Positions 25,601-35,577 of a DNA stretch of 64,000 nucleotides are shown here, piece by piece. A program made the translations under genes and the position numbers. This DNA comes from Symbiodinium natans. Lineage: Eukaryota; Sar; Dinophyceae; Suessiales; Symbiodiniaceae. Within the stretch, counting starts at the first letter, position 1; each line of letters opens with the position of its first letter. The notes below the pieces were generated by a model. It saw nothing but the letters and a program-made list of their open reading frames with translations, was not told the origin of the DNA and ran no database searches. Location: contig CAJNDS010002263.1 in assembly GCA_905221605.1 (NCBI GenBank), positions 27,501 to 91,500 on the forward strand, given 5' to 3'.

Positions 25601-27063
25601 AGCCCTAAACCCTGTGTCTTGCCATGGCTGCCGTTCTGAGGCTCGGTCTCCGACTTCATTTTCGAGCACGATCCTCAGGGATGGAGTTGCACCTGCGCCA
25701 GCCACCCCCAGGTGCGTCCCCGGAACTGCGGTGGCTTCTCAACCCTTAAACGCCCCAAACCCGAAACCCCCTAAACCCCCTGACGCCGCCCCTCCCCCAC
25801 CCTAAACCTACTAAAAACCTAAACCCTAAACCCTAAAAACCCCTTGGGCCTGGGCCCTGATCCCTGCTCAGGTGCTCGGAGCCCGGCTTTAGGTTTCTTT
25901 TCAAGTGGGTCGAGATCTTAGCCCTTCTTGCAGAGCTGTGAACATGAGATTGCGTGTTGTCAGTTTTTTTGATGTTTTTTGTAGATGACCCCCTCTTTGA
26001 ATGGAAGGATCCACTACAAACTCCCTGTCGTGTTCGACCTGCGGCTCTGCAGTTTCTTAGGCCCCGGTGTTCTTCACACCTTCTTTGGCCGAAGCCTCGG
26101 TTGAATCAAGGAGAGGTTTAGGGTTTAGGGTTTAGGGTTTAGGGTTTAGGGTTTTGGGTTTAGGGTTTAGGGTTTAGGGTTTTGAATGTAAGGAGAGCCG
26201 CAGTCTGCTCTGGGCGTTTCGCACAATGCAGTCGCTGAAACGCGTGTGGCGCAGGCAGCTGTTTGCTGCGTTGTTCGCTGCACATCTCTGCGCGGAAAGA
26301 TGACGATGGTTACCATTAGACCAATTAATTATACTTATTCTACTTATCAGGCTCATCATACTTGTTATACTGATTCTTCTTATCATTCTTATTAGGCTTA
26401 TTAGGCTTATTGTACTTATTCTACTTATTCTACTCATTATCCTGGGATGATGGAAGTATTGTCCTAAGAGCCCAGAGATGCGACCTTCGAGGTGAAGCTG
26501 CCGCTTGTGGAGGACGCGCTACTTTTTGAACACGCGTTTGTCGCTTCCGGGGCAACAGAGAGAACGAAGAAGGTTCGGTTGCAATGTTCCAGGATCCTGA
26601 CTGGAAGCACAAGCAGCCTGCATTCGGCTGACGCGCACTGACCAGGAGCCCATTTCGGGTTTGGAGCTTCTTTGCCCCGAGCTCAGGCACTGGAGTTTGT
26701 TCATGCTTTCAGGGCTTTTCAATGGCCAGACTCTTCCCCCACCTTCCCCTACCTTGCCCCACCTTCCCCCTAACCTGTTTCTTCCGAGGCGTCGTCATCT
26801 TCCTCGTTGCAGGGGGCGCGTTTCAGATGGGCCTAGACACCCTCTCAGCGGGTTTATGCTGCTGAAGCAAGCACAGAGGGGTGTGCATGTGCCGGGGAGT
26901 GTGGTGCGGGGCTTTTCTTGAGATCTCCTGGTCTGATCTGACCAAAGGAGCGTGCTGCGTGCACACTTGCGAAGAGCCTCTTGACGGTTCCGAGGTCGCC
27001 ACCGTGGCCAAGTTCCTTGCCGAGCAGGTGTCTGTCAAAAAGAAGGCCGTCCAAGCCGTGTAG
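16617..27063 (+). CDS. Gene A model: lysine/alanine-rich protein, multi-exon, ends at TAG 27061-27063
   Basis: This is a span for a chain of candidate + strand exons: 16617-16661, 16847-16930, 17002-17052, 17564-17728, 18141-18197, 18354-18389, 18697-18738, about 19381-19466, 26476-26572, and a terminal exon 26923-27063. The first seven are all multiples of three in length and read in phase 0, a coincidence unlikely by chance. The early exons encode lysine-, alanine- and glutamate-rich peptides typical of a disordered or coiled region; the last two look globular. Introns hold telomere-like tracts, a hairpin element and large microsatellites. I do not recognise the product. The start, the 19.5-26.4 kb section, and whether all exons belong to one gene are unresolved. 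Confidence 0.4.
16847..16930 (+). CDS. Candidate exon, lysine-rich, GC donor
   Basis: This 84-nt, phase-0 stretch follows TTTCTGGCAG. It begins KMGKTRPQALHCGQ and ends DKKANKGRKER, followed by a GC donor (GCAGCC). A CCCTAAA tract begins 12 nt after it. Confidence 0.45.
16943..16985 (+). repeat. CCCTAAA telomere-like tract
   Basis: About six heptamers, one with a G substitution (AACGCTAAA). It occupies most of the short intron between candidate exons 16847-16930 and 17002-17052, ending 16 nt before the acceptor. Confidence 0.9.
17002..17052 (+). CDS. Candidate exon (AAEPPAAEATESKAKPK), GC donor
   Basis: A phase-0 stretch of 51 nt between acceptor CTCGCCGCAG and donor GCCTGG. Its alanine/proline/lysine composition continues that of the neighbouring exons. 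Confidence 0.5.
17116..17197. mobile_element. Short hairpin (MITE-like) element, copy A
   Basis: This 82-bp element begins GGGATGTTCACC and ends GGAACATCCC, its near reverse complement. Arms of about 23 bp include ATACTAACA paired with an ATTAGTAT stretch. Related copies lie at 52901-52998, 59591-59684 and 60683-60771, sharing the internal ACTAACAGTCCTT. It has no coding capacity and sits in the intron after exon 17002-17052. Confidence 0.7.
17564..17728 (+). CDS. Candidate exon, 55 codons, GT donor
   Basis: The stretch lies between acceptor TTCCCTCAG and donor GTCCTC, in phase 0, beginning HFPRLCLLDPSASVFHFQRS. Unlike its neighbours it has a balanced, globular-looking composition. No known domain is recognised. 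Confidence 0.45.
18141..18197 (+). CDS. Candidate exon (APKEEQKGKAPPVAISTCK), GA donor
   Basis: A phase-0 stretch of 57 nt preceded by CCTAGCCAG and followed by GATCGG. GA donors are reported among dinoflagellate splice sites. Confidence 0.45.
18354..18389 (+). CDS. Candidate micro-exon (AAKAAQSKTKAK)
   Basis: A phase-0 stretch of 36 nt between acceptor GCTCGTCAG and donor GTCCGT. It is basic and alanine-rich. Confidence 0.5.
18697..18738 (+). CDS. Candidate micro-exon (ASTSIKDEDEQNNK)
   Basis: A phase-0 stretch of 42 nt with acceptor GTTGTTCCAG and donor GTGCCT. It is acidic and polar. Confidence 0.5.
19137..19376 (+). repeat. Two CCCTAAA telomere-like tracts
   Basis: Heptamers with frequent variants (CCCTAAG, CCCGAAA, CCCAAAC) lie at 19137-19243 and 19313-19376. 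The second ends at the acceptor GCCGCAG (to 19380) before a candidate exon. Confidence 0.9.
19381..19466 (+). CDS. Candidate exon with CxxC motif
   Basis: Open sequence follows the acceptor CCGCAG. One frame reads PEASEPPAVRCGVCGVAMES, giving a CGVC pair. It is bracketed by a CCCTAAA tract on the left and a TTTAGGG tract on the right. The 3' boundary is approximate. Confidence 0.35.
19470..19540 (+). repeat. TTTAGGG telomere-like tract after a candidate exon
   Basis: About nine heptamers, some degenerate (TTAGCGGG, TTTATGGGG). It pairs in inverted orientation with the CCCTAAA tract at 19313-19376. Confidence 0.9.
20230..21600 (+). repeat. G-poor CAA/AAC-rich low-complexity block
   Basis: The + strand is dominated by A and C words such as AGCAACA, ACAATAACA and AAGAACAA, giving asparagine/threonine-rich pseudo-frames on + and leucine/valine-rich ones on the minus strand. 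A GC-rich island at about 21090-21355 interrupts it. No gene is supported. Confidence 0.85.
21112..21246. other. Inverted-repeat insertion inside the CAA block
   Basis: GCGCATTCGGTGGCTC at 21112-21127 has a one-mismatch reverse complement, GAGCTACCGAATGCGC, at 21231-21246. The segment between is GC-rich, unlike the CAA-rich DNA on both sides, which suggests a small insertion of about 135 bp or slightly more. It has no coding capacity. Confidence 0.5.
22260..23905. other. Intron-like sequence with isolated TTTAGGG words, no supported exon
   Basis: Isolated G-orientation words occur near 22738-22762 and 23440. No exon could be placed with confidence. Confidence 0.3.
23910..23977 (+). repeat. 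CCCTAAA telomere-like tract
   Basis: About nine consecutive CCCTAAA heptamers, nearly perfect, on the + strand. Confidence 0.95.
24070..24215 (+). repeat. AT/AG-rich microsatellite-like block
   Basis: GAATAGTAAGAGTAAGAATA-type words recur without a fixed period. The tyrosine/leucine-rich minus-strand open frames here are artefacts of this composition. Confidence 0.6.
24304..24500. repeat. Inverted pair: TTTAGGG (24304-24360) and CCCTAAA (24434-24500)
   Basis: A G-orientation tract is followed about 75 bp later by a C-orientation tract ending near the acceptor-like CCCTGCAG at 24502-24509. This is a compact example of the opposed-tract layout and could be a whole small intron of roughly 200 bp. 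Confidence 0.75.
25003..25103. mobile_element. 101-bp hairpin element with 36-bp arms
   Basis: The left arm, 25003-25038 (CTGTTGG to GGTACCC), and right arm, 25068-25103 (GGGTACC to CCAACAG), are reverse complements over 36 bp with two mismatches. The loop is 29 bp. The innermost 24 bp are perfect. It resembles a MITE. A partial relative may exist near 58672-58715, sharing GGGAATGAG and GGTACCCT. Confidence 0.8.
25463..25615 (+). repeat. CCCTAAA tract containing a homogenised CCCTACA block
   Basis: CCCTAAA heptamers flank an internal array of about nine consecutive ACCCTAC-type heptamers (about 25490-25555) in which one base differs uniformly. A further C-orientation patch lies at 25803-25846. 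Confidence 0.9.
26115..26185 (+). repeat. TTTAGGG telomere-like tract
   Basis: Nine to ten heptamers in G orientation, one altered to TTTTGGG. It lies in the intron preceding the exon at 26476. Confidence 0.9.
26320..26450 (+). repeat. CTTATT-type microsatellite
   Basis: Irregular repeats of ACTTATTCT and GGCTTATT lie immediately upstream of the candidate exon at 26476. Confidence 0.7.
26476..26572 (+). CDS. Gene A penultimate candidate exon
   Basis: It is open on + only in this frame, reading ATFEVKLPLVEDALLFEHAF and ending TERTKK before donor GTTCGG. The balanced hydrophobic/charged pattern looks like real globular protein. It ends in phase 0, matching the next exon. The exact acceptor (AG at 26475 or 26477) is uncertain. 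Confidence 0.5.
26923..27063 (+). CDS. Gene A terminal exon with stop codon
   Basis: It follows the acceptor TTTTCTTGAG and reads ISWSDLTKGACCVHTCEEPL, ending AEQVSVKKKAVQAV and TAG. It has 46 codons plus stop, in phase 0. It encodes a likely C-terminal helix with a basic tail. Function is unknown. Confidence 0.5.
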   Translation: MSWSDLTKGACCVHTCEEPLDGSEVATVAKFLAEQVSVKKKAVQAV

Positions 27064-27804
27064 CGCAGGAGCCAAAGCAGAATCCAAGATTTTCACCCAA
27101 CATTTTTTAAATTCCAATGCAAGCTACCCAGAATACCCATTCTTGTTAAAGAGGCCCCAGAGTGGCTTGTGGGGCCCCTTCAAGGGCGCCCCTTCTCTGC
27201 ATCTGATCAGGTGGAGCCGATGGATGCCCTCGGCTGAGACTTCGGGAGGGAGGTTTTGGCTCAGGGATGACATGGGGGTTTCCGAAGGTCGGGGTGTCCT
27301 TAATATGAGGGAATCCTACTAATTAGGGTATTCAGGGTCCCTGGTTTTCGTAAGCCCTATTGGAGGTTGCAGGCCTGTTCTTGGAGGAACTGGGACAGCC
27401 ACACCCACACACACACATTCACACGACCAAGGCCTTCAAGCTCCAGCGGTTAAGCCTTCTGGGGAGCTTCGATAGACTCTCCCCTTACACCTTCAGCCCA
27501 GGCCCCCGAGCCCCGCTAAGTCTGAAGACCCTGCCATCCGAGTTGGGGCAACCACTGCCGGGTCTCACACCGAAGAATGCTGGAGCCGGGGGCCGCAGGT
27601 GTTGAGAGGGTTCAGAATGTGTGGGAAGGATGTACAGGGCACCCCTAAAGAGACCATTAGAGGTGTCCAAATTTTGGGAACGAACCCTCTTGAGCCGACT
27701 CGTTTTCTGGGTGCGGGCGTCAAAGTTGGGCTGCCTCCGCATGTCGCTGAGGAGGCGTACCCGAGACCTGGCAGGCAGGGCCGGATGGGGTCCACACTGC
27801 GCAG

Positions 27805-27955
27805 ACCCAGTTGTCTGGGAGAATATGGCTGCAAAAGCTTGCCTGGCAGAATCCACCCTGGCCCTAGATACCTTGAGCAGGCCGTACAAGCGTAGATGGC
27901 TTCCGGTGTACGTCGTCATCATGATCGTGGCAGGGGGCCTGGTTGCGCTCGACAC
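27805..27955 (+). CDS. Candidate membrane exon
   Basis: It follows acceptor CTGCGCAG. The frame contains ENMAAKACLAESTLALDTL, then the hydrophobic segment PVYVVIMIVAGGLVAL. The 3' boundary is approximate. Confidence 0.4.
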
Positions 27956-30900
27956 GTCTGAAGTACACCCCTCCCCCCTTCACATGCTAAAAGGCCTCAG
28001 GCCATAGTGCCATAGAGCATAGAAGCAGCTACCTCCCCTTGCGGCCCTTAAGCGCCCCCCCCCCCCCCCGAATTGAAGACTCCTCCCTTCGCGCCCTCTG
28101 AAGCCCGAAGCCCGTTGAACCCTAAAGCCCCTGAGTTAAACCTTTACTTGAGGCGATCCTCAGCCTGAAGCTTGGCCAGGGGCATGGGGCTTAGACTCAG
28201 ACTCCCAGGGCTTAGCATTTTGTGGCTACCGAGTCTCTGGCAGAGTGTTTTTGGTGAAAAAGCCAGGAATAGATGGCGATGGCTTGCGGTGGGTAGGGGG
28301 TTGTCGGGCTCAGGGGCATTGAGCGCCCAAGCCTGAAGCCCCAACCCCCTCAAAGCCTTGAAGCCTTGGGTTCTGAGTTTAAGATCGTATTGTCTGAGAA
28401 TTTCTAGTACCGTGTCCTATTGTTATCGTTTTCAGTGCTGCGATTAAACCCTTGGTTTCCTGGGCTTGGGGGGGGCTTAGGGTTGGGAGCTCTCAATCTA
28501 AAGTTGCTCATGTGCCTGAGCCTAAAAAGTCTTCAAGGCATGGGCTCCAGCTCCTAGCTTTGCCTGAGCCTCCGCTAGCTCACCACTCCTTGGCCGCAGA
28601 CTTCGTGGACAAGTTCGGAAAGTTTGTTGGGATTTCCCGGGTTCTGACTTCAATCTCCAGGAATCCGGTCGTCGAGAGTGCCTTCATCATGGCCGCAACG
28701 CTGCTGTCCTTCGTCGCAGGTGCACCGGATGCAGTGGGGGTTTGGGGGTTTTCTTGCATCTTTTTTCGGGCCAAGGTAAGGGCCGAGGCTTGAGGTTCAG
28801 AGGGTTGAGGGTCAGGATGGTCAGAGGGCTTTGGGTCTGAGGGTTGAGCGCCCTGGGGATTCTACTTCCAGCGCGGGCCTCTGTTGTGCCTAGGGCAGTC
28901 TTGGTCAAGATAGAAGCCTCAAGCCTACACCTAGCAATCCTGAAGCACCCCTGTACGGTAAGCCCCAAACCCCATACCCTCTGCCTCCTGAGACCAGGAA
29001 TCCTCAGCCGTTAAACGCGCGCCCTACCACTCCTTGAAAGCCCCAAAAGCCGAAGCCCAAGCTCCTGAAAGCCCACAAGTTTTTTGAAGCCCGAGACCCC
29101 TCGTCAAAGAGGCAACTGGGCGGGCCCGATCTTCAAGGCTTGTCTCCCTCCAGTCTTTCTGGGTGGCTGGGCTGCAGCAACTGGATGTCTACAGCTTAAG
29201 TTTTTCATCAGAACTCTTGCTATTAGCACTTCTTGCTACTATGATTCCTGTTATTTCTATTCTTCCCCAATCCGGAACGTTTGGGGTCCTCGCCTCACAG
29301 GGAAAAGAGGACCGTGCCTGGCTGGAGTGGCAGGCGCTTAAAGATAGTGTGTAATACTCTCACCGTCCTTGCTCTTGAGACTGCTTCGCGTCGCCCGTCG
29401 CGGCCTGGCTTGACGGGCAGAGGGGTTGGTCTCTCGGGGCTCCAGCGGAGAGAGCCAATGGTCGCAGAGTGCAAGATGTAATAATTTTCCGGTTGGCAGC
29501 GACTTCCACCGACTTCACTGCCGACCGCATGTCAGCACCCTCAAGGCACCATATTATTAGGGTGTTGGGAGCTTCCCTAAGAGTTGGTTAGGTTGCCTAG
29601 GGAGCTTTCGGTGTTTTCCCGCAGCCTCCAAAGTCCGTTGCCCAAAATTGTGGCCGGCAGCTGCGTTCCCAGGTATGTTTGGTGCCTGGGTTGCCATCGC
29701 GCTGTGGGCAAGGGAGGAGCTCAAACCCTCTTCAGCCTGCTCCGTTGTTCACCGTCCGCCTGTCAACTGGGTCTTGATCGAAATTACGGCCTTTTTGGTA
29801 CCCTACAGTATAGAAGGACGAGACAAAATAGGGACCATAAAGAGGCCGATAGTCTTTGTCCACAGGCAGTTCCTTTCACTCTGTCTGTGGGTTCAGCTTG
29901 GTCATAAATCTAGGGCTTCCAGTGGCAGATGCTTCTTACCTGCTGCATGAACACTGCGACGCTGTGGTTGGGGTATGTCGTGTGCTTGACGTGTGGGACT
30001 CCACAGTGTTAGCTACTACCTGAGGCTTCAGGAGTTGCTTGCGTCCCCTGGTACTCCTCTTTCCTCGCTTGTCCATAAGTCTGATGTGGCCCACAGGACG
30101 AGACGCGCACTTTCCACGATGCGTGGCCCTCGAGCAGTAGAGTCACATCGCACACCCCCCAAGAAGGGGACCGTCCCGTATAAACCCAAAACCCAAAAGT
30201 CCTCACCCCCTAAATCCAAAACCCCCGTAGAAACCCCAGACGCTGCAGGCCTTAGTGACTTACTCTTCTCCCGGCGGAGGCGGCCCTGTATTGCGCCCTG
30301 GCACGCAGTGGGAATCTTCTTTCAAATTTTGCCGGGCTTTCTTATACTGCGTTCAATCTCCAACCAATCAGGGGTTGGACGGTTCTATTGGCGCACGCCA
30401 CTAAAAATCCAACATAGAGATCCTTTGTGAACGGTTTTCATTAGAAGCATGTCTTTCGTCACGGGGTTTTGTGTTTCTTATTCAGTATTTTTGGTAGTGC
30501 ATGAGTCTTTTGGAACGAGTTGTGGCCTTATTTTCCTCTATGTCTACTAGTCTTCCCGAGTGAAAGCAAAAGCGAAGAAGATCGAGTAAACACAGGATCT
30601 TAGTTCTCGAAGAACTGAACGGCGAGAATTTCCTGATCTTCCTAATTGTTTATGTCGAGGTAATCAGCTAGACAAAGCTGAGTTACGGTTCCGAAGACTT
30701 GTAAATGATGCCAGGCATGCTCTCTTTCCTCTTGTTCTTCTTCTGTTATTCGCAGGGCTCTCTAGCATCATGGCCCGCAGATGGGTGGTGGGCGAGCCTC
30801 TTTAGGGAGGTTGGCAGAGAAACTCGGAGTGCGGCTGGAGTTCCTCGAGTGGGCTAAGGCACCTTACCCCCTGAGCCCGAAAAAGCGGTCAGATGTAGGC

Positions 30901-33900
30901 TTGATGGGAAGGACACCTTCCAAAAAAGAGATTTAGGTCGAAGGCTAGGAGTCCAGCGGGCCTAGCCCCTGAAGCCTGCACTCCGAACCATGAACACCCC
31001 AAACCCCTTGACCTTCCCTTGCCCCACCCCCCCGAATCCCCTGAATGCCCCGACTGCCCCGAAACCCCAAATCCCCCCGAAATTTCGAATCCGTAGGGCA
31101 CGCAACAAGGTCACGGCTTCTGAACCCATTGGTCATTTCCCTGGGCATCCTTCTGTCTCGCTCTCAGAGGATTTTGGGTTTCTTCGGGCCTCGGGGCCCT
31201 CAGGGCTTGGCAGGCTTCTTTGCACTGGTGTAGGGTTTAGGGTTTAGGGTAGCTGAAGCATGGGCAACCTGTGCCTGGTGACTGGTGAACCCGGAGCCAC
31301 AGGAGCAGCTGCTCCTCAATACCCTCCAACTTATTGAGTGCACGGGAGTGCGCAGGTACGAGAAGCGCCGCCTGTTGGAACGTGACAGGCCGTCGTGGGC
31401 CTAGTCGTCTGGTAAGGGGCCTTGGTGCAAGCCCTTCGTCCCAGAATAGGGGCTTAGAGCTTCCCAAGGCTCATCATCGGGACGGCCGCGATCGCCGCGG
31501 TGCGGCCCAAAGACATTCAGTGTGGTTTGGTTCTCTAAGACGAATGAGTCATGCAACGATATAAAGAAGTTATTGAACTAGAATTGTAACACGATAAGAG
31601 GGGTGGAGGCCAACATATGAGTGCTTGCAGCCGCCTTTTGTCCCTACACCGTCGGCCTTGAGTCGGCCTCCTTCTTTTGGCCCACTGCTAAATCATGCTC
31701 TTCCGGCGTGGAAGCATTGGGTGATACGGGGTTTAGGATTCGGCGGCTCCTCTGTGCAGAAGCGACGCCATGAATGTGTGCAGGTGGCTGGCCTTTTCGG
31801 CTCTGCTCTCCTTGCTCGATTCCTCCGCCTGCCAGAGGTGCGGAACCAGCGTACTCAGCTGTGGTGGTTGCACGCCATGGGTTCAAGATGCTGACTTGAT
31901 GCTTCGGGTCCCCAGAACTCAACATACTTAAACCCTAAACCCTAAACCTGCCGGTCTCTGCACCCTCGCCAAGCCAGGGCATCGCCCACGCGCCCGGCGC
32001 CCGGCATTCCTCGACAGTCCACTTTTCCAGGGTCTGGGGCATTCGATGGCATTCGACTGTGAACCCTACTGCGAACTGCTAACTAAGTGGGGCTCAAATC
32101 CACAGGTGATAGGACGGCCTGCGCAACCTCGCCTGAATACCCTAAAATCTCAGCTCTGCAGGAGGGATGCAACACCCACAAACACTAAATCAGAAGTCAC
32201 CGATTTTCGGAGTTCTGGGATGAAGGCTCTACTTACCCAGCTTATCTTTGCGCGCATTGCCCTCGCGGCCTTCATCGAAAAACACCTGAGCAGTGATTGG
32301 CAAATCCGTTCCGGTAAAGACCCTAAACCCGAAACCCTAAACCCTGGCCAAGGGTGGCAAAAAAGCCCTAAAGCGAGAAAAAACCCCTAAATCCGAGACT
32401 TGATGTCCAGAAGCCCTCTGAGGACCACCTCCCGCTTCTGCACCACGGCGTTGGCCCTGACTGCTGGGGGCCTCAGCATCGGTGCAGCAACCTCTCCCCT
32501 GCAGGTGGCTGCAGTGGGCCTGAGGAATTCGAATGGGGTGTTTGGGGTGTTGGGGGGTTTTTGTTACCAGAATAAGTATATATGGGCCAGAAGGGAACAC
32601 GATTCGTGGTCAGGGGAAGTCACAAGAGTCGGACCGGGGGGTGGAACCAGGTGTGGAAGGCTGGGCTTGCAAGTGTCGGGCATACCTCATGCTGGTACCA
32701 GATACTCTTCAATACAAGGCTGGAAATTCTGTAGGTTTAGGGTTCAGGGTTCAGGGTTTCGGGTTTAGGGTTTAGGGTAGACATGTTCATACTTCATGCC
32801 TAGGTTAGAGGCCAGGCTGCATGCGATCAAGCCTCTGTGCAACCACGTGAGGTTGCTGGCTCCCTGAAAGCGTCGGCTCCACTTGCGGCAGCCGTAGCAT
32901 CCCTGGCAAGTGCCTTGTGAGGGAGTAGGTTCAGAGCTTCCGGAGCTTTGTGACTTGCTTTAGTTCGCTGAAACGAACCCTGACAAAGGGACCCCCACAT
33001 CCTCACCACTACCCAAAGCCCTGCAAACTCACAAGAGGCCCAGGGCACTTTCGGCTACTGCAGACGGTGCCAGGTGGTGACCTCCTCCTCCGTTGGAGTC
33101 GTCATCTCGAAGCCCCTGATGCGCAACGCGGCTGCAGTTTGGGGTGTTTGGGTCCCTCTCAGCGTACTTTTGTTGCAATGGACCCCGAATTGAGATCAGC
33201 CCCCCCCACCGGTGCACGAAGCGCTCTGAACCCTGAGACCAAAGACACACCAAGCCCAATTCCAGACTCGAACCTAAAAATCCTGAGCAAGGCTTTCTGA
33301 AGATGGAGGGGTCGCGTGAGCGCGGGCTCTCCGTGGGAGGGGTGCAGGGGGGCCCCAGCTTGGGAATGATGGGTTCTCTTTCTTGAACAGCGCTGGTGGG
33401 AGTAGTGGCTCGTTCGTTGCTCCAGTCTCGGGCTTCATGTCATCATCCGGCTTGTATATGGGGTGTATCAGTTCATAGCTCTTCTTTGGCTTTTGGCGCT
33501 TGGGATTTTTGGATTCCAGGGGGGCTCAAGGCCGTGAAGCACGGGAGGACGTGACCAGTTGGAGTTCGCTGTTTGTCCGGCCTTGAGGCGAGGGTTTCAA
33601 CTTTCACACAGTCGGTTCGAGGAGGATGCAGCAGGGAAGTGTGTAGAGCACCTTGGGCCCACTCCCTTAAAAGCCTGAGCCGGGTAGCTTTCCTCGGATG
33701 ATCTACGGGGTAAAAGAAGGGGACTCCGCGCCAGAGCGCTCCGGGTTTGAAGCGTAATGTCTGCCCTAAGCCCAAAACGTAGAACGCCGGCTCAGGGCCC
33801 ATGTGCTCGGCACGGTGTCCCTGGCATCCTGGGATGAAGCAGCCGTTCCCTATGGCGACTTGGCAGTCCAGAACAGACTTCTTGGCCCCTTGCCACTGCC

Positions 33901-35577
33901 AGATGGAAGGTGTACTCTCTTGTGCCTACACAGTAAACCCTGAGACCTGAGTATTGTTCACCCCGCGGCGGGTGGCTACAGCCCCAAAAGCTTGAAACGA
34001 GACCAACAGAAGTGACTTTTGAAGCCCTCAACTATTCGGACAAATATGCTGTGATGCAGGCTCGAGAGGACTCACAAGGTAGATGGCCAGAAGTCACGGT
34101 CGCCCTTCATTACCCCAATCTTGGGCAGCCTCCTTTCTCTCAGAAGCCTTGTGAGGTGCCGTTTGCTCCGTCCTGACCAGCGGCTTCGCTGCTGCCTTGG
34201 TGGCCGGGGGGCCCAAGAGTGGACCATGTGGGCTGGAACAGGGTGGGGTTGGGGGGGGGTTGCACTGGAGGGTTTGGGCAGGTTTGAGGGTCTTGAAACG
34301 GCAGATTGCCACGCACCCGTGATGCGAAACCCTGGCACCCAAGGCAGTGCCTGCAGTGGAGTCGATGTTGCCGGATGCTCAGCCAACATTGTGACCTTGG
34401 GACCCAGAGGTTAGGTGGCTGCCTTGAAGCTCAAGCGACAGCCATCCTTGTGGCGATGACGTTGTCATGTGCAAGGCTTGGGATCCTGCCGTGAGGGCGC
34501 GGCTCAATCTATCCTGTGGATGACTGGAGGAAGTCATATCTTTTTGTACTATACATGGGTGTACAGTTTTGTTCTACTTGTATCTCGGCAGAGGCGATGC
34601 AATTTACTGCACTGCCTGGTCTGTCGAAGTTTTCCCATCGAATGTGTGCAGTGGCATAAAGTGAGACAGTCTCACTTGAAACACGCTGTGAGAAGAGGAG
34701 CGCGAATATCAGATCTGTTGCAGTTCTCCGGCATTATGGCTGCCCGTGACGACGCTGGTTTGCTGATGCCAGGGGGCCTAGCCGATAGGGGATGAGATGG
34801 GCTCGCTGGAACTGCGATTCCGGCTGCGGCGGACAGTTTGGAAGATGAACTCTTTCATTTGTCGGCAGGGTACCCCAAAACATCCCGAAACATGTCCGAG
34901 AGTGGGGCATAGGGACGAACATGTCAACCGATACCTTTTGAAATTGATATCTCGTAGCCTTTCCGAAAACAGTTGGAAGCAGTGTTGCCAACGGGTAGCA
35001 CTAGTTTCTTGGAAGCCCCTCAGGTAGGGCCACCCTAAACCCCAAACCCTAAACCCCAATTACTACGACCGACCTTTTCCCCGTTTACGCTTGCGACACG
35101 GGTGGGAAAAAAAAACCCCAAATCCTAAACCCCAAACCCTCAATCCTCAACCCCTAAACCCTAAAGCTAAAGCTTACCTAAACCCTAATATTCCCCATAG
35201 GGCTGTAATGTGTATATTTACATTTCTACATATTTATGTATGTGTGTGCCCTATAAGGCAAGAAAAGCCTCAACCATGCCCCAAACCTTCAAGCACTAGG
35301 CCAGTTGCCGCCTTGTATGGAGTTGTAGGCGTTGGCTGCGGCTCCCTTCGGCGAAGGCCTGAAATTCAACTGTGTGGAGCCACCCGTTAAACTCTAAATC
35401 CATCTAAACCCTCAACTCTCAACCCGACACAAGCTCTAAGGCCTAAGCCCTAAACTCTACCCTTAAAAACCCAGACCCCTCTAAGGCTTTCAACCGCGTA
35501 GATCTGGCCCGAGCCGTGGCGGGTGTGTGGGGGTCCGGCGTCCTGCCCCTCGCGAGCGGCCATGGGGAAGACGCTGG
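27805..35577 (+). CDS. Gene B model: hydrophobic, probably multi-pass membrane protein (exon chain)
   Basis: Candidate exons at 27805-27955, 28600-28719, 29178-29354, 29673-29797, 31303-31355, 32162-32313, 32411-32504, 33796-33909 and 35502-35577 are on the + strand. Several encode 18-22 residue hydrophobic stretches (VYVVIMIVAGGLVAL; FIMAATLLSFVAG; LLLLALLATMIPVISILP), suggesting an integral membrane protein. Not all adjacent phases agree, so some boundaries are wrong or exons are missing, and more than one gene may be present. I do not recognise the family. Confidence 0.3.
28600..28719 (+). CDS. Candidate membrane exon, 120 nt
   Basis: It lies between acceptor TTGGCCGCAG and donor GTGCAC, reading DFVDKFGKFVGISRV and later AFIMAATLLSFVAG. 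The splice sites and amphipathic/hydrophobic content make this one of the better exon candidates. Confidence 0.55.
29178..29354 (+). CDS. Candidate membrane exon, possibly terminal
   Basis: It follows acceptor GGGCTGCAG and reads QLDVYSLSFSSELLLLALLA, then GKEDRAWLEWQALKDSV and TAA. It contains one long hydrophobic segment. A donor at GTGTAA just before the stop is an alternative ending. Confidence 0.45.
   Translation, partial: QLDVYSLSFSSELLLLALLATMIPVISILPQSGTFGVLASQGKEDRAWLEWQALKDSV
29673..29797 (+). CDS. Candidate membrane exon
   Basis: It lies between acceptor GTTCCCAG and donor GTACCC. The frame includes MFGAWVAIALWAREEL and NWVLIEITAFL. Its 5' phase fits the 3' phase of exon 28600-28719. 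Confidence 0.4.
31225..31252 (+). repeat. TTTAGGG tract directly at a candidate donor
   Basis: GTGTAGGG is followed by two TTTAGGG units, starting exactly where an open frame (GPSGLGRLLCTG) could end. Confidence 0.75.
31303..31355 (+). CDS. Candidate exon (EQLLLNTLQLIECTGVR)
   Basis: A 53-nt stretch between acceptor GAGCCACAG and donor GTACGA. It encodes an amphipathic helix-like peptide. Confidence 0.4.
32162..32313 (+). CDS. Candidate exon (membrane-helix-like)
   Basis: It lies between acceptor AGCTCTGCAG (with CCCTAAAA about 20 nt upstream) and donor GTAAAG. The frame includes KSEVTDFRSSGMKALLTQLI followed by FARIALAAFIEKHLSSDW. Confidence 0.45.
32411..32504 (+). CDS. Candidate exon, frame ambiguous
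   Basis: It lies between acceptor GATGTCCAG and donor GTGGCT. One frame reads TTALALTAGGLSIGAATS; another is also open. The preceding 97-bp intron consists almost wholly of CCCTAAA variants. Confidence 0.35.
32730..32778 (+). repeat. TTTAGGG telomere-like tract
   Basis: Six to seven degenerate heptamers (TTCAGGG, TTTCGGG variants) in G orientation, immediately after a possible donor GTAGGT. Confidence 0.85.
33796..33909 (+). CDS. Candidate exon, 114 nt
   Basis: It lies between acceptor GGCTCAG and donor GTGTAC, reading AHVLGTVSLASWDEAAVPYG and on to LGPLPLPDG. A balanced composition supports coding. Confidence 0.45.
35030..35190 (+). repeat. Degenerate CCCTAAA tracts
   Basis: C-orientation heptamers with many variants lie at 35032-35060 and 35117-35190. 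A further degenerate group at 35390-35475 ends 27 nt before the exon at 35502. Confidence 0.8.
35502..35577 (+). CDS. Candidate exon (LARAVAGVWGSGVLPLASGH)
   Basis: A 76-nt stretch between acceptor ACCGCGTAG and donor GTCAGA. The preceding intron end carries CCCTAAA variants. Confidence 0.45.
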